This document shows, piece after piece, positions 16,299 to 25,772 of a stretch of 64,000 nt of DNA. The notes under the pieces were generated by a model. It was not told where the DNA came from, did not search any database, and saw only the letters and a list, made by a program, of their open reading frames with translations. A program made the position numbers and the translations under genes. Numbering within the stretch: the stretch's first letter is position 1; each line of letters begins with the position of its first letter. Location: positions 2,294,001 through 2,358,000 of the forward strand of contig NZ_CP087997.1 in NCBI RefSeq assembly GCF_021044565.1. The letters are read 5' to 3'. Origin of the DNA: Subtercola endophyticus (GTDB lineage: Bacteria; Actinomycetota; Actinomycetes; Actinomycetales; Microbacteriaceae).

Positions 16299-17323
16299 CG
16301 CGCGCGCCTCGCGGGCTGCTGCTGGGTGATGCAGTGGATGCCGCCGCCGCGAGCGAGAATCTCGCGAGCATCCACCGTCACGACCCGGCGCCCGGGGTAG
16401 ACCTCGGCCAGCAGTTCGCGCGCCCGGGCATCCGCCCGCTCGTCTCCGTAACCGCAGGCGATGACGCCGCCGTTCACCACGAGGTGGTTCACGTAGTTCC
16501 AGTCGACGAAGCCCTCGTCGTCTTCGAGGGTCTCGGGCGCGGGCAAGCTGATGATGCGCCACTCGCGGCCGGCGGCGTCGCGTGTGGTCTCGAGAAACGA
16601 TCGCAATTCGCGGCTGACGGCGAAATCCGGATGCCCGGGGTTCTGCTGCTCGTGCAGCAGCAGTGTGCCGGGGCTCGGTATGGCCGCCACCATGTCGACG
16701 TGGCCGCGCGTGCCGAGCTGCTCGTAGTCGCGGGTCAGCCCGCGCGGCAGCCAGATCACGTGGGTCGCGCCGACGGTGCGCTCGAGCTCGGCCTCCACGC
16801 GGCGCTTGTCGGTATGCGGGTTTCGCCTCGGGTCGAGCTGCACGGTCTCGGTGATGAGCACCGTGCCTTCGCCGTCGACATGCATGGCGCCGCCCTCGTT
16901 CACGAGCAGCGACGACACGATCTCGGCACCCGACTCGTTTGCGACGAACGAAGCGATGCGGTCGTCGCGGTGCCACGTCGCCTCGGGGTGATTGACTCCC
17001 CAGGCGTTGAACGTCCAGTCGACGGCGCCGAGCGTACCGCGCTCGTCGAACACGAACGTGGGGCCGATGTCGCGCATCCAGAAGTCGTCGAGCGGGGCTT
17101 CGATGACGTCGATGGCCTCGCCGAGCATCCCCTTCGCCCTGCCGACTTCGCTCGGGTCGGCGACCATGGTCACCGGTTCGAACTCGGCGACCGCATGAGC
17201 GACCGCGGCCCAGGCCTCGTAGCCTGCCTGCACATCGCCGGCACCGAGGGAGGCTCCCGCGCGGGGGAACGCCATCCAGATGCGTTCATGGGGGTCGGTC
17301 TCGGCGGGCATCTGCCAGGTCAT
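16295..17323 (-). CDS. aguA: Agmatine deiminase (agmatine iminohydrolase)
   Basis: 342-residue member of the peptidyl-arginine/agmatine deiminase family, converting agmatine to N-carbamoylputrescine plus ammonia. Diagnostic are the N-terminal MPAETDPHERIWMAFP, DDFWMRDIGPTFV, the substrate-binding VNEGGAMHVDGEGT and the catalytic Cys331 in GGGIHCITQQ. Length is normal. The start overlaps the permease stop by ATGA and its own stop overlaps the amidase start, so permease, deiminase and amidase are made from one transcript. Confidence 0.93.
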   Translation of the reverse strand: MTWQMPAETDPHERIWMAFPRAGASLGAGDVQAGYEAWAAVAHAVAEFEPVTMVADPSEVGRAKGMLGEAIDVIEAPLDDFWMRDIGPTFVFDERGTLGAVDWTFNAWGVNHPEATWHRDDRIASFVANESGAEIVSSLLVNEGGAMHVDGEGTVLITETVQLDPRRNPHTDKRRVEAELERTVGATHVIWLPRGLTRDYEQLGTRGHVDMVAAIPSPGTLLLHEQQNPGHPDFAVSRELRSFLETTRDAAGREWRIISLPAPETLEDDEGFVDWNYVNHLVVNGGVIACGYGDERADARARELLAEVYPGRRVVTVDAREILARGGGIHCITQQQPARRAR

Positions 17324-18813
17324 GCGGGTACCTCGGTTTCGATGGTGGTCAAGGTGCGGTCGAGCGTGCCGGTCGCGACCTCGGTTTCGATGGGGCGGTT
17401 GCCTACCGTGTTGTAGGGAGCGGTCGTGCGCCAGAGTACTGCGTAGAGCACGCCGGCGATCAGCGGCCCCGCGATCGGCGAGATATCGGCACCGGCGAGC
17501 GCTTCGGCGATCGGCCCCACGTAGAGGCTGTTGTTCACCATGAACAGCGAGACGCCGACCGCGACGACCACGGAGATGATGCCGGGCCAGTAGAAACCGC
17601 CGCGATACCAGAAGGCGCTCTGCCGAGTATCGTCGTTCAGCGCGATGCCGTCATAACGGTTGCGTCGCAGCAACACATCGACCGCGTACACCGCCAACAG
17701 CGGTCCCAGAACCGCGACGCTCAGCTCGATGGCCGAATTGAGCGTGTCGAGAAAGCTCTGCGCAGCGAAAACGAGGTAGGCCGAGGCGGCCGCCGCGATC
17801 ACTCCGGTCAAAACGACCGACCAGGCCCGATGGATGCGCACGCCGAGCGCCTGAACGTACAGCCCGGTCGAGTACGAGGTCAGCACGTTGTTGGTGATGC
17901 TGCCGAGAACGATGACGAACAAGAAGATCGGGTACAGCCACGCAGGAAGGATGTCGGCGATGGCGACCTGCGGGTCGGTCATGTCGATCGACGTGCCCGC
18001 GAGAACACCGAGCGCACCGATGACGACGGCCGGCACGAATCCGCCCAGTGCGGTGAAGGTCACCACGGCACGCTTCGAGACCGTCGCCGGAAGGTAACGG
18101 GAGTAGTCGGCGCTCGTTCCCCACGAGAGCGGCCCCGAGGCCACGATGGCGAAGCCGAGCAGCAGCAGCCCCCAGTGGTCGGATGTCGCGAGCGGAGCGG
18201 CTTGGTAGCCGAAGTCGGCGGCACCGAAGACGAAGACGCCGACCACCACGAAGCACGCCGCGAGCAGGCCCGCGAAGATCGGGCTCAGGCGCAGAATCGT
18301 GCCGTGGCCGTAGACGCTGATGCCGAAACTCAACACCGTCACAACGATCAGCACGATCCACTGCACACCGGGGTCGACACCGATGCCGATGGTGCCGAGC
18401 AAGGCGACGGTCGAAAACGTCGCGAAGGTGATGTTCAGAATCTCGTAGAACAGCCCGATCAGAACGCCCAGCGCTGCGCCGAAGATCTTGTTGCCGCGCA
18501 CGCCGAACATGGCGCGCATGATCATCACGCTCGGGGTTCCGGAGGCGGGGCCACTGATGGCCATCCAGCCCACCACGACCCACCAGAGGTTGCCGAGTAT
18601 CGTGAGAACGAGCGCCTGCCAGAGCGGCAGGCCGAGAAGAATCAGCACTCCCCCGAGCACGAAGTACACGTAGGTGACGTTGGCCGACATCCACACCCAG
18701 AACAACGAGCTCGGGCGGCCGTGCCGCTCTGCCGGGGGAATGTAGTCTATGCCGCGGGTCTCGATGCGCCCGGCATCGTCGATCTCGGGTGCTGCTTCGG
18801 GTGTTGCCGACAT
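17320..18813 (-). CDS. NCS1-family (purine-cytosine permease type) transporter
   Basis: 497 residues with about 12 membrane helices. The N-terminal GIDYIPPAERHGRPSSLFWVW and the SGPASGTPSVMIMRAMFG segment are typical NCS1 signatures. The family imports nucleobases, hydantoins and allantoin-like compounds by cation symport. Here the operon partner is an agmatine deiminase, so the substrate may be agmatine or another guanidino/amide compound rather than a nucleobase. The divergent TetR gene shares the promoter region. Confidence 0.9.
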   Translation of the reverse strand: MSATPEAAPEIDDAGRIETRGIDYIPPAERHGRPSSLFWVWMSANVTYVYFVLGGVLILLGLPLWQALVLTILGNLWWVVVGWMAISGPASGTPSVMIMRAMFGVRGNKIFGAALGVLIGLFYEILNITFATFSTVALLGTIGIGVDPGVQWIVLIVVTVLSFGISVYGHGTILRLSPIFAGLLAACFVVVGVFVFGAADFGYQAAPLATSDHWGLLLLGFAIVASGPLSWGTSADYSRYLPATVSKRAVVTFTALGGFVPAVVIGALGVLAGTSIDMTDPQVAIADILPAWLYPIFLFVIVLGSITNNVLTSYSTGLYVQALGVRIHRAWSVVLTGVIAAAASAYLVFAAQSFLDTLNSAIELSVAVLGPLLAVYAVDVLLRRNRYDGIALNDDTRQSAFWYRGGFYWPGIISVVVAVGVSLFMVNNSLYVGPIAEALAGADISPIAGPLIAGVLYAVLWRTTAPYNTVGNRPIETEVATGTLDRTLTTIETEVPA

Positions 18814-18843
18814 CGGTTGCCTCTTAGACGCTCGGTTGGTACC

Positions 18844-18865
18844 TTATTTACTATCCGATCAATAA
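18844..18865. promoter_or_regulatory. Candidate operator between permease operon and TetR gene
   Basis: TTATT-n12-AATAA in the 55-bp divergent gap is an AT-rich inverted repeat in otherwise GC-rich DNA, directly before the GTG of the TetR gene. Likely binding site or -10/-35 region of either promoter; weak evidence. Confidence 0.4.
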
Positions 18866-18868
18866 CTT

Positions 18869-19519
18869 GTGAGCGACGTTAGCGAGGTCTTGAGGTTCGT
18901 GTCAAGCACAGGGCGAAAACGTAACGAACGAACGGCTCCCGCCGAGCGAATCGCCCAGATCGAAGCTGCGGCGATGCAGATCGCCCTCTCGAGCGGGCTG
19001 ACGGCCCTCACGCTGCGCAGCATCGGGGCCGAGGTGGGAGTCACTCCGGCCTTGGTCTCGCACTACCAGCCCAGCATGGAATCCCTGATCGCGCAGACCT
19101 TCACCGCGATCGTGCGCCGCGAGATCGCCGAGGTGAACGAGTTGCTCGCGCCCCTCCCGTCGGCGACCGGCCGGTTGCACGTACTGATCGAAACTCTGCT
19201 CGACGGCGGCCGATCAGACGTTACGGTCGTCTGGGTGGATGCCTGGAGCCTCGGCCAGCGCAGCGATATGCTCGCCGCCGCCGTGCGCGAGCAGATGGAT
19301 GCCTGGGAAGACCTCGTTTCGTCGGTCATCGCCCAGGGCGCGGCGGCCGGCGAGTTCAGCGGCCCCGCACTCGACGACGTCGCCTGGCACGTCCTCGGCA
19401 TGGTGGACGGCCTGAACGCTCAGTCGCTCGTGCGGTACCGCGACGCATCGGCTCGCCGCCTTCTGCTGGGCCGCGCTATCGAGCAGTCGGTGGGGCTGCC
19501 GTCGGGCACGCTGGCCTGA
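18869..19519 (+). CDS. TetR-family regulator of the permease-deiminase-amidase operon
   Basis: 216-residue TetR regulator: ERIAQIEAAAMQIALSSGLTALTLRSIGAEVGVTPALVSHYQPSMESL is the HTH region (about residues 26-73), BetI-like in form. GTG start at 18869; a GTG at 18899 is also possible. It is divergent from the NCS1-aguA-amidase operon with 55 bp between, the classical layout for a local repressor. The inducer may be the transported amine. Followed by short GCCTGAGGG repeats (19513-19540). Confidence 0.88.
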   Translation: MSDVSEVLRFVSSTGRKRNERTAPAERIAQIEAAAMQIALSSGLTALTLRSIGAEVGVTPALVSHYQPSMESLIAQTFTAIVRREIAEVNELLAPLPSATGRLHVLIETLLDGGRSDVTVVWVDAWSLGQRSDMLAAAVREQMDAWEDLVSSVIAQGAAAGEFSGPALDDVAWHVLGMVDGLNAQSLVRYRDASARRLLLGRAIEQSVGLPSGTLA

Positions 19520-19630
19520 GGGCCTGAGAGCCTGAGGGCGTGTAGGGCTGTCATAGGGCCGCCTCGCGAAGTGCAGTAGTGCTCGACCGGCCGCACTCGA
19601 TAGTGTGGCCTGAAAAGCTCGGGGGAGATC

Positions 19631-20047
19631 ATGGTTACCATCAAACGGCGCACCGCTCTTCAGGCGGCCTGGGCCGCACCCGTCGTGGCGCTCGCCATCG
19701 GAACACCTGCTCACGCGGCATCCGTTGTTCCCGGAATATCGATCGCCTGGCTGCCCAACGGCTCCGACTACGAAGTCGTGTACACGAACAACACCGGAGG
19801 GGTGATCCCCGCGACCACGGCGTTCGTCAGGCTGACCTCGTATACGGGGGTGACCGATGTGCAGTTCAACGCTGCCGAGTGGAGTTCGGTCGACGGCGAG
19901 CTGTTGACGGTGCTGAGTGTGGCCGACCTCGCCGACGGTGCGAGTTCTCTCGTCTTCTCCACAGTCACGGTCGGCCCTTCGCCCGTGAATGCTCTTGTCG
20001 AGGCTTACTCCGACGACTATTACGATTCCGCTGTGCTCAATCTTTAG
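19631..20047 (+). CDS. Small exported protein with Tat-like signal
   Basis: 138 residues. The N-terminus KRRTALQAAWAAPVVALAIGTPAHAAS has an RR pair, a hydrophobic stretch and an AHA-type cleavage site, compatible with Tat or Sec export. The mature part (about 109 residues) is beta-rich, has no Cys, and includes VYTNNTGGVIPATTAFVRL, resembling surface beta-sandwich domains. RBS GGGGGAGATC precedes the ATG. No family recognised; neighbours give no clue. Confidence 0.7.
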   Translation: MVTIKRRTALQAAWAAPVVALAIGTPAHAASVVPGISIAWLPNGSDYEVVYTNNTGGVIPATTAFVRLTSYTGVTDVQFNAAEWSSVDGELLTVLSVADLADGASSLVFSTVTVGPSPVNALVEAYSDDYYDSAVLNL

Positions 20048-20087
20048 TCGTGCTCAATCCGTAGCGTCGCTCTACCTGTCGTCCCCG

Positions 20088-21026
20088 CTACGCGCGCACC
20101 AGCGGAGCCAGCGCCTCGCCGAGCGCCGTAACGACGCCGGGCACGTGGCCGTTGAGCGGTGCATTCAGCACGACACCGTCGACACCGGCATCCAGAATCG
20201 CGGCCTGCACTCGCTCGGCAATGGTATCTGCCGTGCCCACGAAGGCCCGGCTGCGCCGCTCTTCCGGCAGAGCCTGCAGAATCGCGTCGGCCTCCGCCTG
20301 GGTCTCGACGACGGCCGCGCTGGCGAGGTAGCTGGTCTTCAGCGTCGCCGGATCGCGGTCGATCTCCTCGCAACGCTGCTTCAGAACCTCGAGCTTGTGC
20401 GGCAGATCTTCGATGGCGCAGATGATGTTCATGTGGTCGGCGTAGCGGGCCGCCAAGCGGAACGTCTTGCGCTCGCCCTGCCCGCCCAGCATGATCGGAA
20501 TGCTCTCGCGGAACCGCGGCACATTCATCGCCCCGTGCGCGCGGTACCACTTGCCGGTCACTTCGGGCCGCTCATCCCGCAGCATGGGGTGGATGATCTG
20601 CAGAGCTTCGTCGAGCTTCTCGAACCGCTCGGTGAACGTGTCGAAATCGAACCCGAGCTGGTCGTGCTCAAGCTCGAACCAGCCGGCCCCGAGGCCGAGA
20701 ATCGCGCGGCCGTGGCTGATCACATCGAGCGTCGTGACGGTCTTGGCGAGCAGGGTCGGGTTGCGGTACGTGTTGCCGGTCACCAGCGTAGAAAGCTGCA
20801 CGCTGCCGGTCACCACCGCGAGCGCAGCCAGTGTCGAGTACGCCTCGAGCATCGGCTGATCGGGGGTGCCGATGCCGGGCAGCTGGTAGAAGTGATCCAT
20901 CACGAGAACCGTGTCGAATCCGCTGCGCTCGGCTTCGAGCGCCTGTGCGGCCACGGTGTCGAACAGTGTCTCGACGCCGCCGGGGTAGGTGTAGTTGGGA
21001 ATCTGATAGCCGAGCGAAATCGTCAT
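20088..21026 (-). CDS. LLM-class F420-dependent oxidoreductase
   Basis: 312-residue luciferase-like monooxygenase fold. Diagnostic features: MTISLGYQIPNY start, VMDHFYQLP, LGTLVTGNTYRNPxLLAK-like segment, GRAILGLGAGWFELEH, and PIMLGGQGERKTFRLAARYAD, which is the F420-type LLM signature. Such actinobacterial enzymes use reduced F420 on varied substrates. No partner genes are adjacent. Confidence 0.9.
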   Translation of the reverse strand: MTISLGYQIPNYTYPGGVETLFDTVAAQALEAERSGFDTVLVMDHFYQLPGIGTPDQPMLEAYSTLAALAVVTGSVQLSTLVTGNTYRNPTLLAKTVTTLDVISHGRAILGLGAGWFELEHDQLGFDFDTFTERFEKLDEALQIIHPMLRDERPEVTGKWYRAHGAMNVPRFRESIPIMLGGQGERKTFRLAARYADHMNIICAIEDLPHKLEVLKQRCEEIDRDPATLKTSYLASAAVVETQAEADAILQALPEERRSRAFVGTADTIAERVQAAILDAGVDGVVLNAPLNGHVPGVVTALGEALAPLVRA

Positions 21027-21099
21027 GAGCCCACGCTACTCTTCGCGCTGATTCAGCGGCGGCCGTCTCGACGGTGTTCAGGTTGTCGATGCTCGAACG

Positions 21100-24000
21100 T
21101 CATGCTCCGGATGCCCGGCGACGACGCCGAACGACGCGCAACAGCACTCCCCCCAGCACCAACGCAACTCCGGCCACGAGAAACCAGAGAGCGGACTGAT
21201 CGCCGGTAGCAGCAAGAGCGTGCACGCCTGACGCCTGGTGGGTGCCGGTCGAGGCGTCGCCTGTGGATGCTCCGCCCCCGGCCGAACCGCCATCACCGCC
21301 ACCGCCCGAATGTCCGCCGCCCGCGACGACGTTGACCCGCACGATCTGCTCGTCGTTGCCGCCCGCCGTGTCGGTGCCGAGGATGACCTCGTGCAATTCG
21401 TGAACGCCGGTGGTCGTCGGGGTGTAGGCGAACGACGCGGTCGACTGACCATCGGCGCGCACTCCCTGCATCGTGGTCGTGGCGACGAGCTTGCCCTCCT
21501 GGGGTGATCCGTCATAAACGAGCACGTGCTGGTAGTCGGCCGAGTCGGTGTCGGCTCCCGCCCGCACCAGCAGCGTGCTGCGCTGATTCTGCGTGAGAGT
21601 CGGAATGGCGGAGTTCTCGTCGAGCGTCAGGTCGTCGGGGCTCGACGTCACCGCACCGGCACCCGTGAGATGCACACCGGCCAGAGCCGTTGCGGTGGCG
21701 GCATCCGTCGTCGCCGGCGCAGCCTGCACATTGATGGTGCCGTACCCCTGGTTGTTCTGGCCGCAGGCGAGTGTCTCGGTCTGCCCGGTCATCGGGTCGG
21801 TCAGCAGCCCGTTCGCCGAGGTTGCGGAGTCGATCGACGACGCCGGGCAGGTGTCGGAGCCGTTGCCGGCCCACTCGTGCACCTCGGGAATCGCGTTGTT
21901 CTTATCGAGTACCACGAACACTCGCCAGTTCTGCGAACCGCCAGCGGCGGTGCCGGCGGCGGTCCACTGCGGGGACGACACGGTCGCCACCGATTGCGGG
22001 CCGAGTGAGGCGACGGTCGATTGGCCGATCGGCACGGGCGCTCCGGTCACGTTGAGGCCCAGAGCATCCACGGGTACGGCGTAGAAGTCGACCGTCACGG
22101 GGCTCGGAGTCGCGATCAGACTGTAGTTGTGAACCTCCACGTCGAACACGACGGGATCGCCGACCTGCGGCGCCCCGGCGTAGATCGCACCCGAGGTCAC
22201 CGGAGACGACGGGTCGAGCGGATGCCGCGCAGAGAACCCGCGGATCTGCTGCCGGTCTGAGAGGCCGTTCCACATCGTCTGGCCGAGGTAGTTCGGCAGG
22301 TTGTCGTCGTAGGTGAGCACGGTCGAGTACGCGAGGTTGAGCGCCGGATCGGACTGCTGCCCGTAGTGCTGCAACCACCACTCCGAACCGTCGGCGCCGT
22401 TGTCGAGGTTGACCGCATAGCCGACCTCTGGAGTGCCGCTCTGGCTGTAGTAATAGGCGAGGCCGAACTGGTAGCCCTTGTTCGCGTCGACCTCGGGCAC
22501 GTTCACCTTGAAGCTGCTGGTGTGCGAGCTGGTGTTCGACGAGGTGGTGGTGCCCGTGAACGACGAATCCGTGTTGAAGCCGGCGCTGAGGGTGGTGTCA
22601 GTCTGCCCGCCCGCCTCGCCCGGAACTCCGACGGCCGCCTTGATGCCCGCCGTCACCTGGAGGCTCGCGTTCCAGGCCAGGTTCGTCGATTCCGAATCCG
22701 ATGCCGAAGAACCGTTGGTGAGCCCGATGCTCTGGGCATAGGTGGTGCCTCCGATGTCGATCAACTGGTTGGCGAGCGCGTTCGTGACCGGCGGCCCGAG
22801 CGGAGCACCGGTCGAGTCGAGCGGCTGATAGGTGCCGAGGTCGGGTGTCGGCACCGGGCCGCCGGTCTGCGAGATCTGCGGATACGAGATGGCGTTTCCG
22901 TTCTGCCATTCGGGCTGGTACCAGTCGAACGATTTACCCGACCCCGAGACGGGGTCGATGGAGCCGGGAATGACGACATCCCAGTAGCCGTAACAACCGG
23001 CCGTGCAACTCGCCGACGACGTCGTGTTGTAACCGTCGCGACTCAGCACGGGATAGCGGTAGACGCTGAGATTCTGAATCTGGCCGTTCACGATGTCGTC
23101 GTCTTGAGTCGCCTGAGTCACCGACGTCGTCTGCGTGCTCGTGCTGCTCGCAGTCGAGTCCGAACTCGAACCCCACTTGAAACCCAGGCTCGCCTTCACC
23201 CCGACACTCTCTGAACCGCCGTCGATATCGGGAATGCCCTCGGTGACGGTCTCGGTCGTCTGCGCGCTCGCCGAGACGCCGTAATTCGTGCTCGACGTCT
23301 GCTCGTTCGACGAGGTGTAACTCGACGTCGATGAGTTGCCGAGCTGCACGTAGAAGTCCTGATTTCGTGACACGTTCTGAAAGGCGCCGTTCAGCCAGTC
23401 GGAATGCGCGGGCGGCTGCCCGGCCACCAGGGTCGTCGATACCAGCTGCTGAACGGTGAAGACCACCGGCGGCCCCACCACCAGGCTGTCACCGCTGCGA
23501 TCGAACGCCGTCAGAGCGTACACTCCCGAACCGGGCACGGTGAAGGTGTTGCTCGTCGGCGACGGCGACCCGGGTTGCACGAGCGAAATCGTGGCGGTGC
23601 CGCTCGACGGTGTGCCGGAGTAGGTCGACACGGCGATTCCCCAGGTGGCGGCTTGCGCGGCTCCGCCGCCCTCGGCGAATCCGCCCACGGCCAACGAGAG
23701 TCCCGGCGTCTGCAGGGGCGATGCCTCGTTCAGCTTGATCGGATCACCCGACGAGGTGAGCACGCGGTCGACCGACTCGGTGGCCGCCTGCGTCGGCGGA
23801 GCGTAGGCGAACACGTCGAGATACGACCCAGACGCGGTCTGCCACGCGAGGGCAAGCTGCCGCACGGCGGCGCCCGCTTGCGGGCCGGCGAACGCTCCCG
23901 TCGCGAGCGCCAGAGTGCTGTGCTGCCCCTCGGCCGGCTGCACCACCGCCTCCGACGAAACCTGCTCGTCGAGCACGTGATCGACCCCGAAGCTCGGGGT

Positions 24001-25593
24001 CAGAAACACGTAATGCAGTACCGGTTGCTGCGTGCTGGGGTCGACCGCCGCGTAGGCCAAATCGGGCGTGCCGTCGTTGTTGAAGTCCCACGTCGCCGCG
24101 CCGACCGATACGTCGGCCGTCGATGTGCCGAACCCGAGCGACACCGGGCCGGCCACGACGTCGAGGCTGGTACCGCCCGACGCGGGCGTTCTGTAACGCA
24201 GGAATTCCGCACTGACGGCACCCTGGGCATCGGTGTAGGTGACGATCAGTTCGGGAATGCTGTCTCCGTCGACATCGGCCGCCTTCACGGTGATCGGGCC
24301 GGGCCCGGCGCTCGGGAGGGTCGACGAGGGCGCGGTGACCACGAGCGGGCCCGGGCCGACGTTGTAGTCGAGCACCCGAACCTGCAGTGCTCCGCTCGAA
24401 TCGGCGTAGGCGACCGCCGCTTCGTCACGCGGCAGACCGTCGGCCGCCGTGACCTGGTTGAGGTCTGCGGCCACGAGGTCGAACGCCGGGTTCAGGGTCG
24501 CGGGCAGGCTACCCGCCGCAGACCACGAGGGCGGAATCGCCGACGGCTGGATGAGCCTGTTGAACCGCCAGCTGTTCGTGATTCCCGGCGTGGGTGTTGC
24601 CAGAACGAGATTCGCGAACGAGTTGTCGAGGGTCAGGTCGAGGCCGGTCGACACATTACGCAAGAAGCAATAGGTGCCCGACGAGTCGGCGGAGGTCACG
24701 GGCATCCAGACCTGCGCCGCGTTCGAGGCGTCGCAGAAGTCGACGCCGACAGGCGACCCGGCGGTGCTGCCGAACGGGGTGAGGCACGTGCCGTCTGCTC
24801 GGCTGGCGAAACGCACGAGTTGCTGCCCGCCCTGTGTTCCGGCATCGAGCACCGACCACTGCTCGATGGGTGCGGGCGACGTCGACTGAATGTCGCTCAC
24901 AGCGATCTGCGACCCCATCGGCTCTGACAGCTCGGCTGCGGTGTTCGTGACGACCTGATCGGACTCCTGCTTCTTGAGCAGCATCGTCTGGCCCACCGGA
25001 AGCGGTTCGAGAAAGTCTTCGCCGATCGTGTTCCAATCGGCGTTCTGCCACTCGGCAGAATCGTTCGTCGACGACAGCTGGATGACCGGGTCATCCGGCC
25101 CCGCAGAAGTAGCCTGCAGAGCGAGGGTGCGCTCGGCGAACGGCGACGTGAAGTGGCCGGCCACCGACACTCCCTGTGTCGTGAGCGGCGCTCGACCCGC
25201 ACGGGCCGGAGACGTCGACGGGTCACCCCCGACGGTCTGCACCGTCGTGTTGCTCGGGTCGGTCTGAGCCCAGGTCTGCGACCCGGTCGTCGTATTGGTG
25301 AGTAGAAGCTGGTCGGAGGGCAGAATGGTGCGCTCCCCGTTCATGGCGTCGACAGGCACCGTCGCCTGCGGAGCAGTGGTGTCGACGTGCGTGACAGCCC
25401 CCGGTGCGTTCGCCTGGGCCACCGACGGAACCGCTAGCGCGATCAACACGGCGCCGGCAGCGATGACGACTCCCCCGAGCATCCGGTGACGGTCGGCCCC
25501 TCGGCCATCGGCACTTCGGCGGCCGGCACTTCGGCGGCCGGCCCCTTGCGCGCGATGTGCGCCCCCACGTCTGAGCATGCTGGTCTTTCTCAT
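21100..25593 (-). CDS. Giant LAATG-anchored surface protein with VCBS/FG-GAP and lectin-like segments
   Basis: 1497 residues. An Arg-rich N-region with AGRRSAGRRSADGRG repeats precedes a signal helix (about residues 38-60, ending AQANA); an ATG at 25482 would start just before it. Then come a Cys/Trp-containing lectin-like region (about 200-350, GTCLTPF, FCDASNAAQVW, YCFLRNVSTGLDL), FG-GAP/VCBS-type calcium-binding repeats (AADVDGDSIPELIVTY, DFNNDGTPDLAYA), long Ser/Thr-rich beta segments (about 770-860 and 990-1070), a CARDB-like domain (VEVHNYSLIATPSPVTVDFY), and a C-terminal sorting signal: LAATG at 1460-1464, membrane helix, RRVVRRRRRASGA-type tail. It should be exported and covalently attached to peptidoglycan by a class E sortase. 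Function unknown; adhesion or pore formation are possibilities. Confidence 0.85.
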   Translation of the reverse strand: MRKTSMLRRGGAHRAQGAGRRSAGRRSADGRGADRHRMLGGVVIAAGAVLIALAVPSVAQANAPGAVTHVDTTAPQATVPVDAMNGERTILPSDQLLLTNTTTGSQTWAQTDPSNTTVQTVGGDPSTSPARAGRAPLTTQGVSVAGHFTSPFAERTLALQATSAGPDDPVIQLSSTNDSAEWQNADWNTIGEDFLEPLPVGQTMLLKKQESDQVVTNTAAELSEPMGSQIAVSDIQSTSPAPIEQWSVLDAGTQGGQQLVRFASRADGTCLTPFGSTAGSPVGVDFCDASNAAQVWMPVTSADSSGTYCFLRNVSTGLDLTLDNSFANLVLATPTPGITNSWRFNRLIQPSAIPPSWSAAGSLPATLNPAFDLVAADLNQVTAADGLPRDEAAVAYADSSGALQVRVLDYNVGPGPLVVTAPSSTLPSAGPGPITVKAADVDGDSIPELIVTYTDAQGAVSAEFLRYRTPASGGTSLDVVAGPVSLGFGTSTADVSVGAATWDFNNDGTPDLAYAAVDPSTQQPVLHYVFLTPSFGVDHVLDEQVSSEAVVQPAEGQHSTLALATGAFAGPQAGAAVRQLALAWQTASGSYLDVFAYAPPTQAATESVDRVLTSSGDPIKLNEASPLQTPGLSLAVGGFAEGGGAAQAATWGIAVSTYSGTPSSGTATISLVQPGSPSPTSNTFTVPGSGVYALTAFDRSGDSLVVGPPVVFTVQQLVSTTLVAGQPPAHSDWLNGAFQNVSRNQDFYVQLGNSSTSSYTSSNEQTSSTNYGVSASAQTTETVTEGIPDIDGGSESVGVKASLGFKWGSSSDSTASSTSTQTTSVTQATQDDDIVNGQIQNLSVYRYPVLSRDGYNTTSSASCTAGCYGYWDVVIPGSIDPVSGSGKSFDWYQPEWQNGNAISYPQISQTGGPVPTPDLGTYQPLDSTGAPLGPPVTNALANQLIDIGGTTYAQSIGLTNGSSASDSESTNLAWNASLQVTAGIKAAVGVPGEAGGQTDTTLSAGFNTDSSFTGTTTSSNTSSHTSSFKVNVPEVDANKGYQFGLAYYYSQSGTPEVGYAVNLDNGADGSEWWLQHYGQQSDPALNLAYSTVLTYDDNLPNYLGQTMWNGLSDRQQIRGFSARHPLDPSSPVTSGAIYAGAPQVGDPVVFDVEVHNYSLIATPSPVTVDFYAVPVDALGLNVTGAPVPIGQSTVASLGPQSVATVSSPQWTAAGTAAGGSQNWRVFVVLDKNNAIPEVHEWAGNGSDTCPASSIDSATSANGLLTDPMTGQTETLACGQNNQGYGTINVQAAPATTDAATATALAGVHLTGAGAVTSSPDDLTLDENSAIPTLTQNQRSTLLVRAGADTDSADYQHVLVYDGSPQEGKLVATTTMQGVRADGQSTASFAYTPTTTGVHELHEVILGTDTAGGNDEQIVRVNVVAGGGHSGGGGDGGSAGGGASTGDASTGTHQASGVHALAATGDQSALWFLVAGVALVLGGVLLRVVRRRRRASGA

Positions 25594-25772
25594 CGGCCCT
25601 CACACCCGCCGCGTTGCAGGTGCACGCGTCGCCGTGTCTCCCCCGGTGACCGCTCCCTCAGTTTCAACGATGCCGCCGCCGTGAGTCAAGAAGCAACCCG
25701 CCTCGCGGGCGTCGGCGACTTCTCCACAACCACCGTCGCTGTTCCTTCCTGGGGTGACTTCGTCAGCGCCGC

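Noticed and set aside
14811..16400. Long open frame on the plus strand opposite the amidase
   Set aside because: The amidase frame on the other strand has all catalytic motifs; this is an antisense shadow.
16299..16976. Upstream extension of the amidase to 779 residues
   Set aside because: The extension overlaps the agmatine deiminase gene in another frame, and a perfectly placed ATG with ATGA overlap exists at 16298.
23404..24927. 507-codon plus-strand frame inside the giant surface protein
   Set aside because: Arg/Gly/Glu-biased antisense translation with no recognisable domain.
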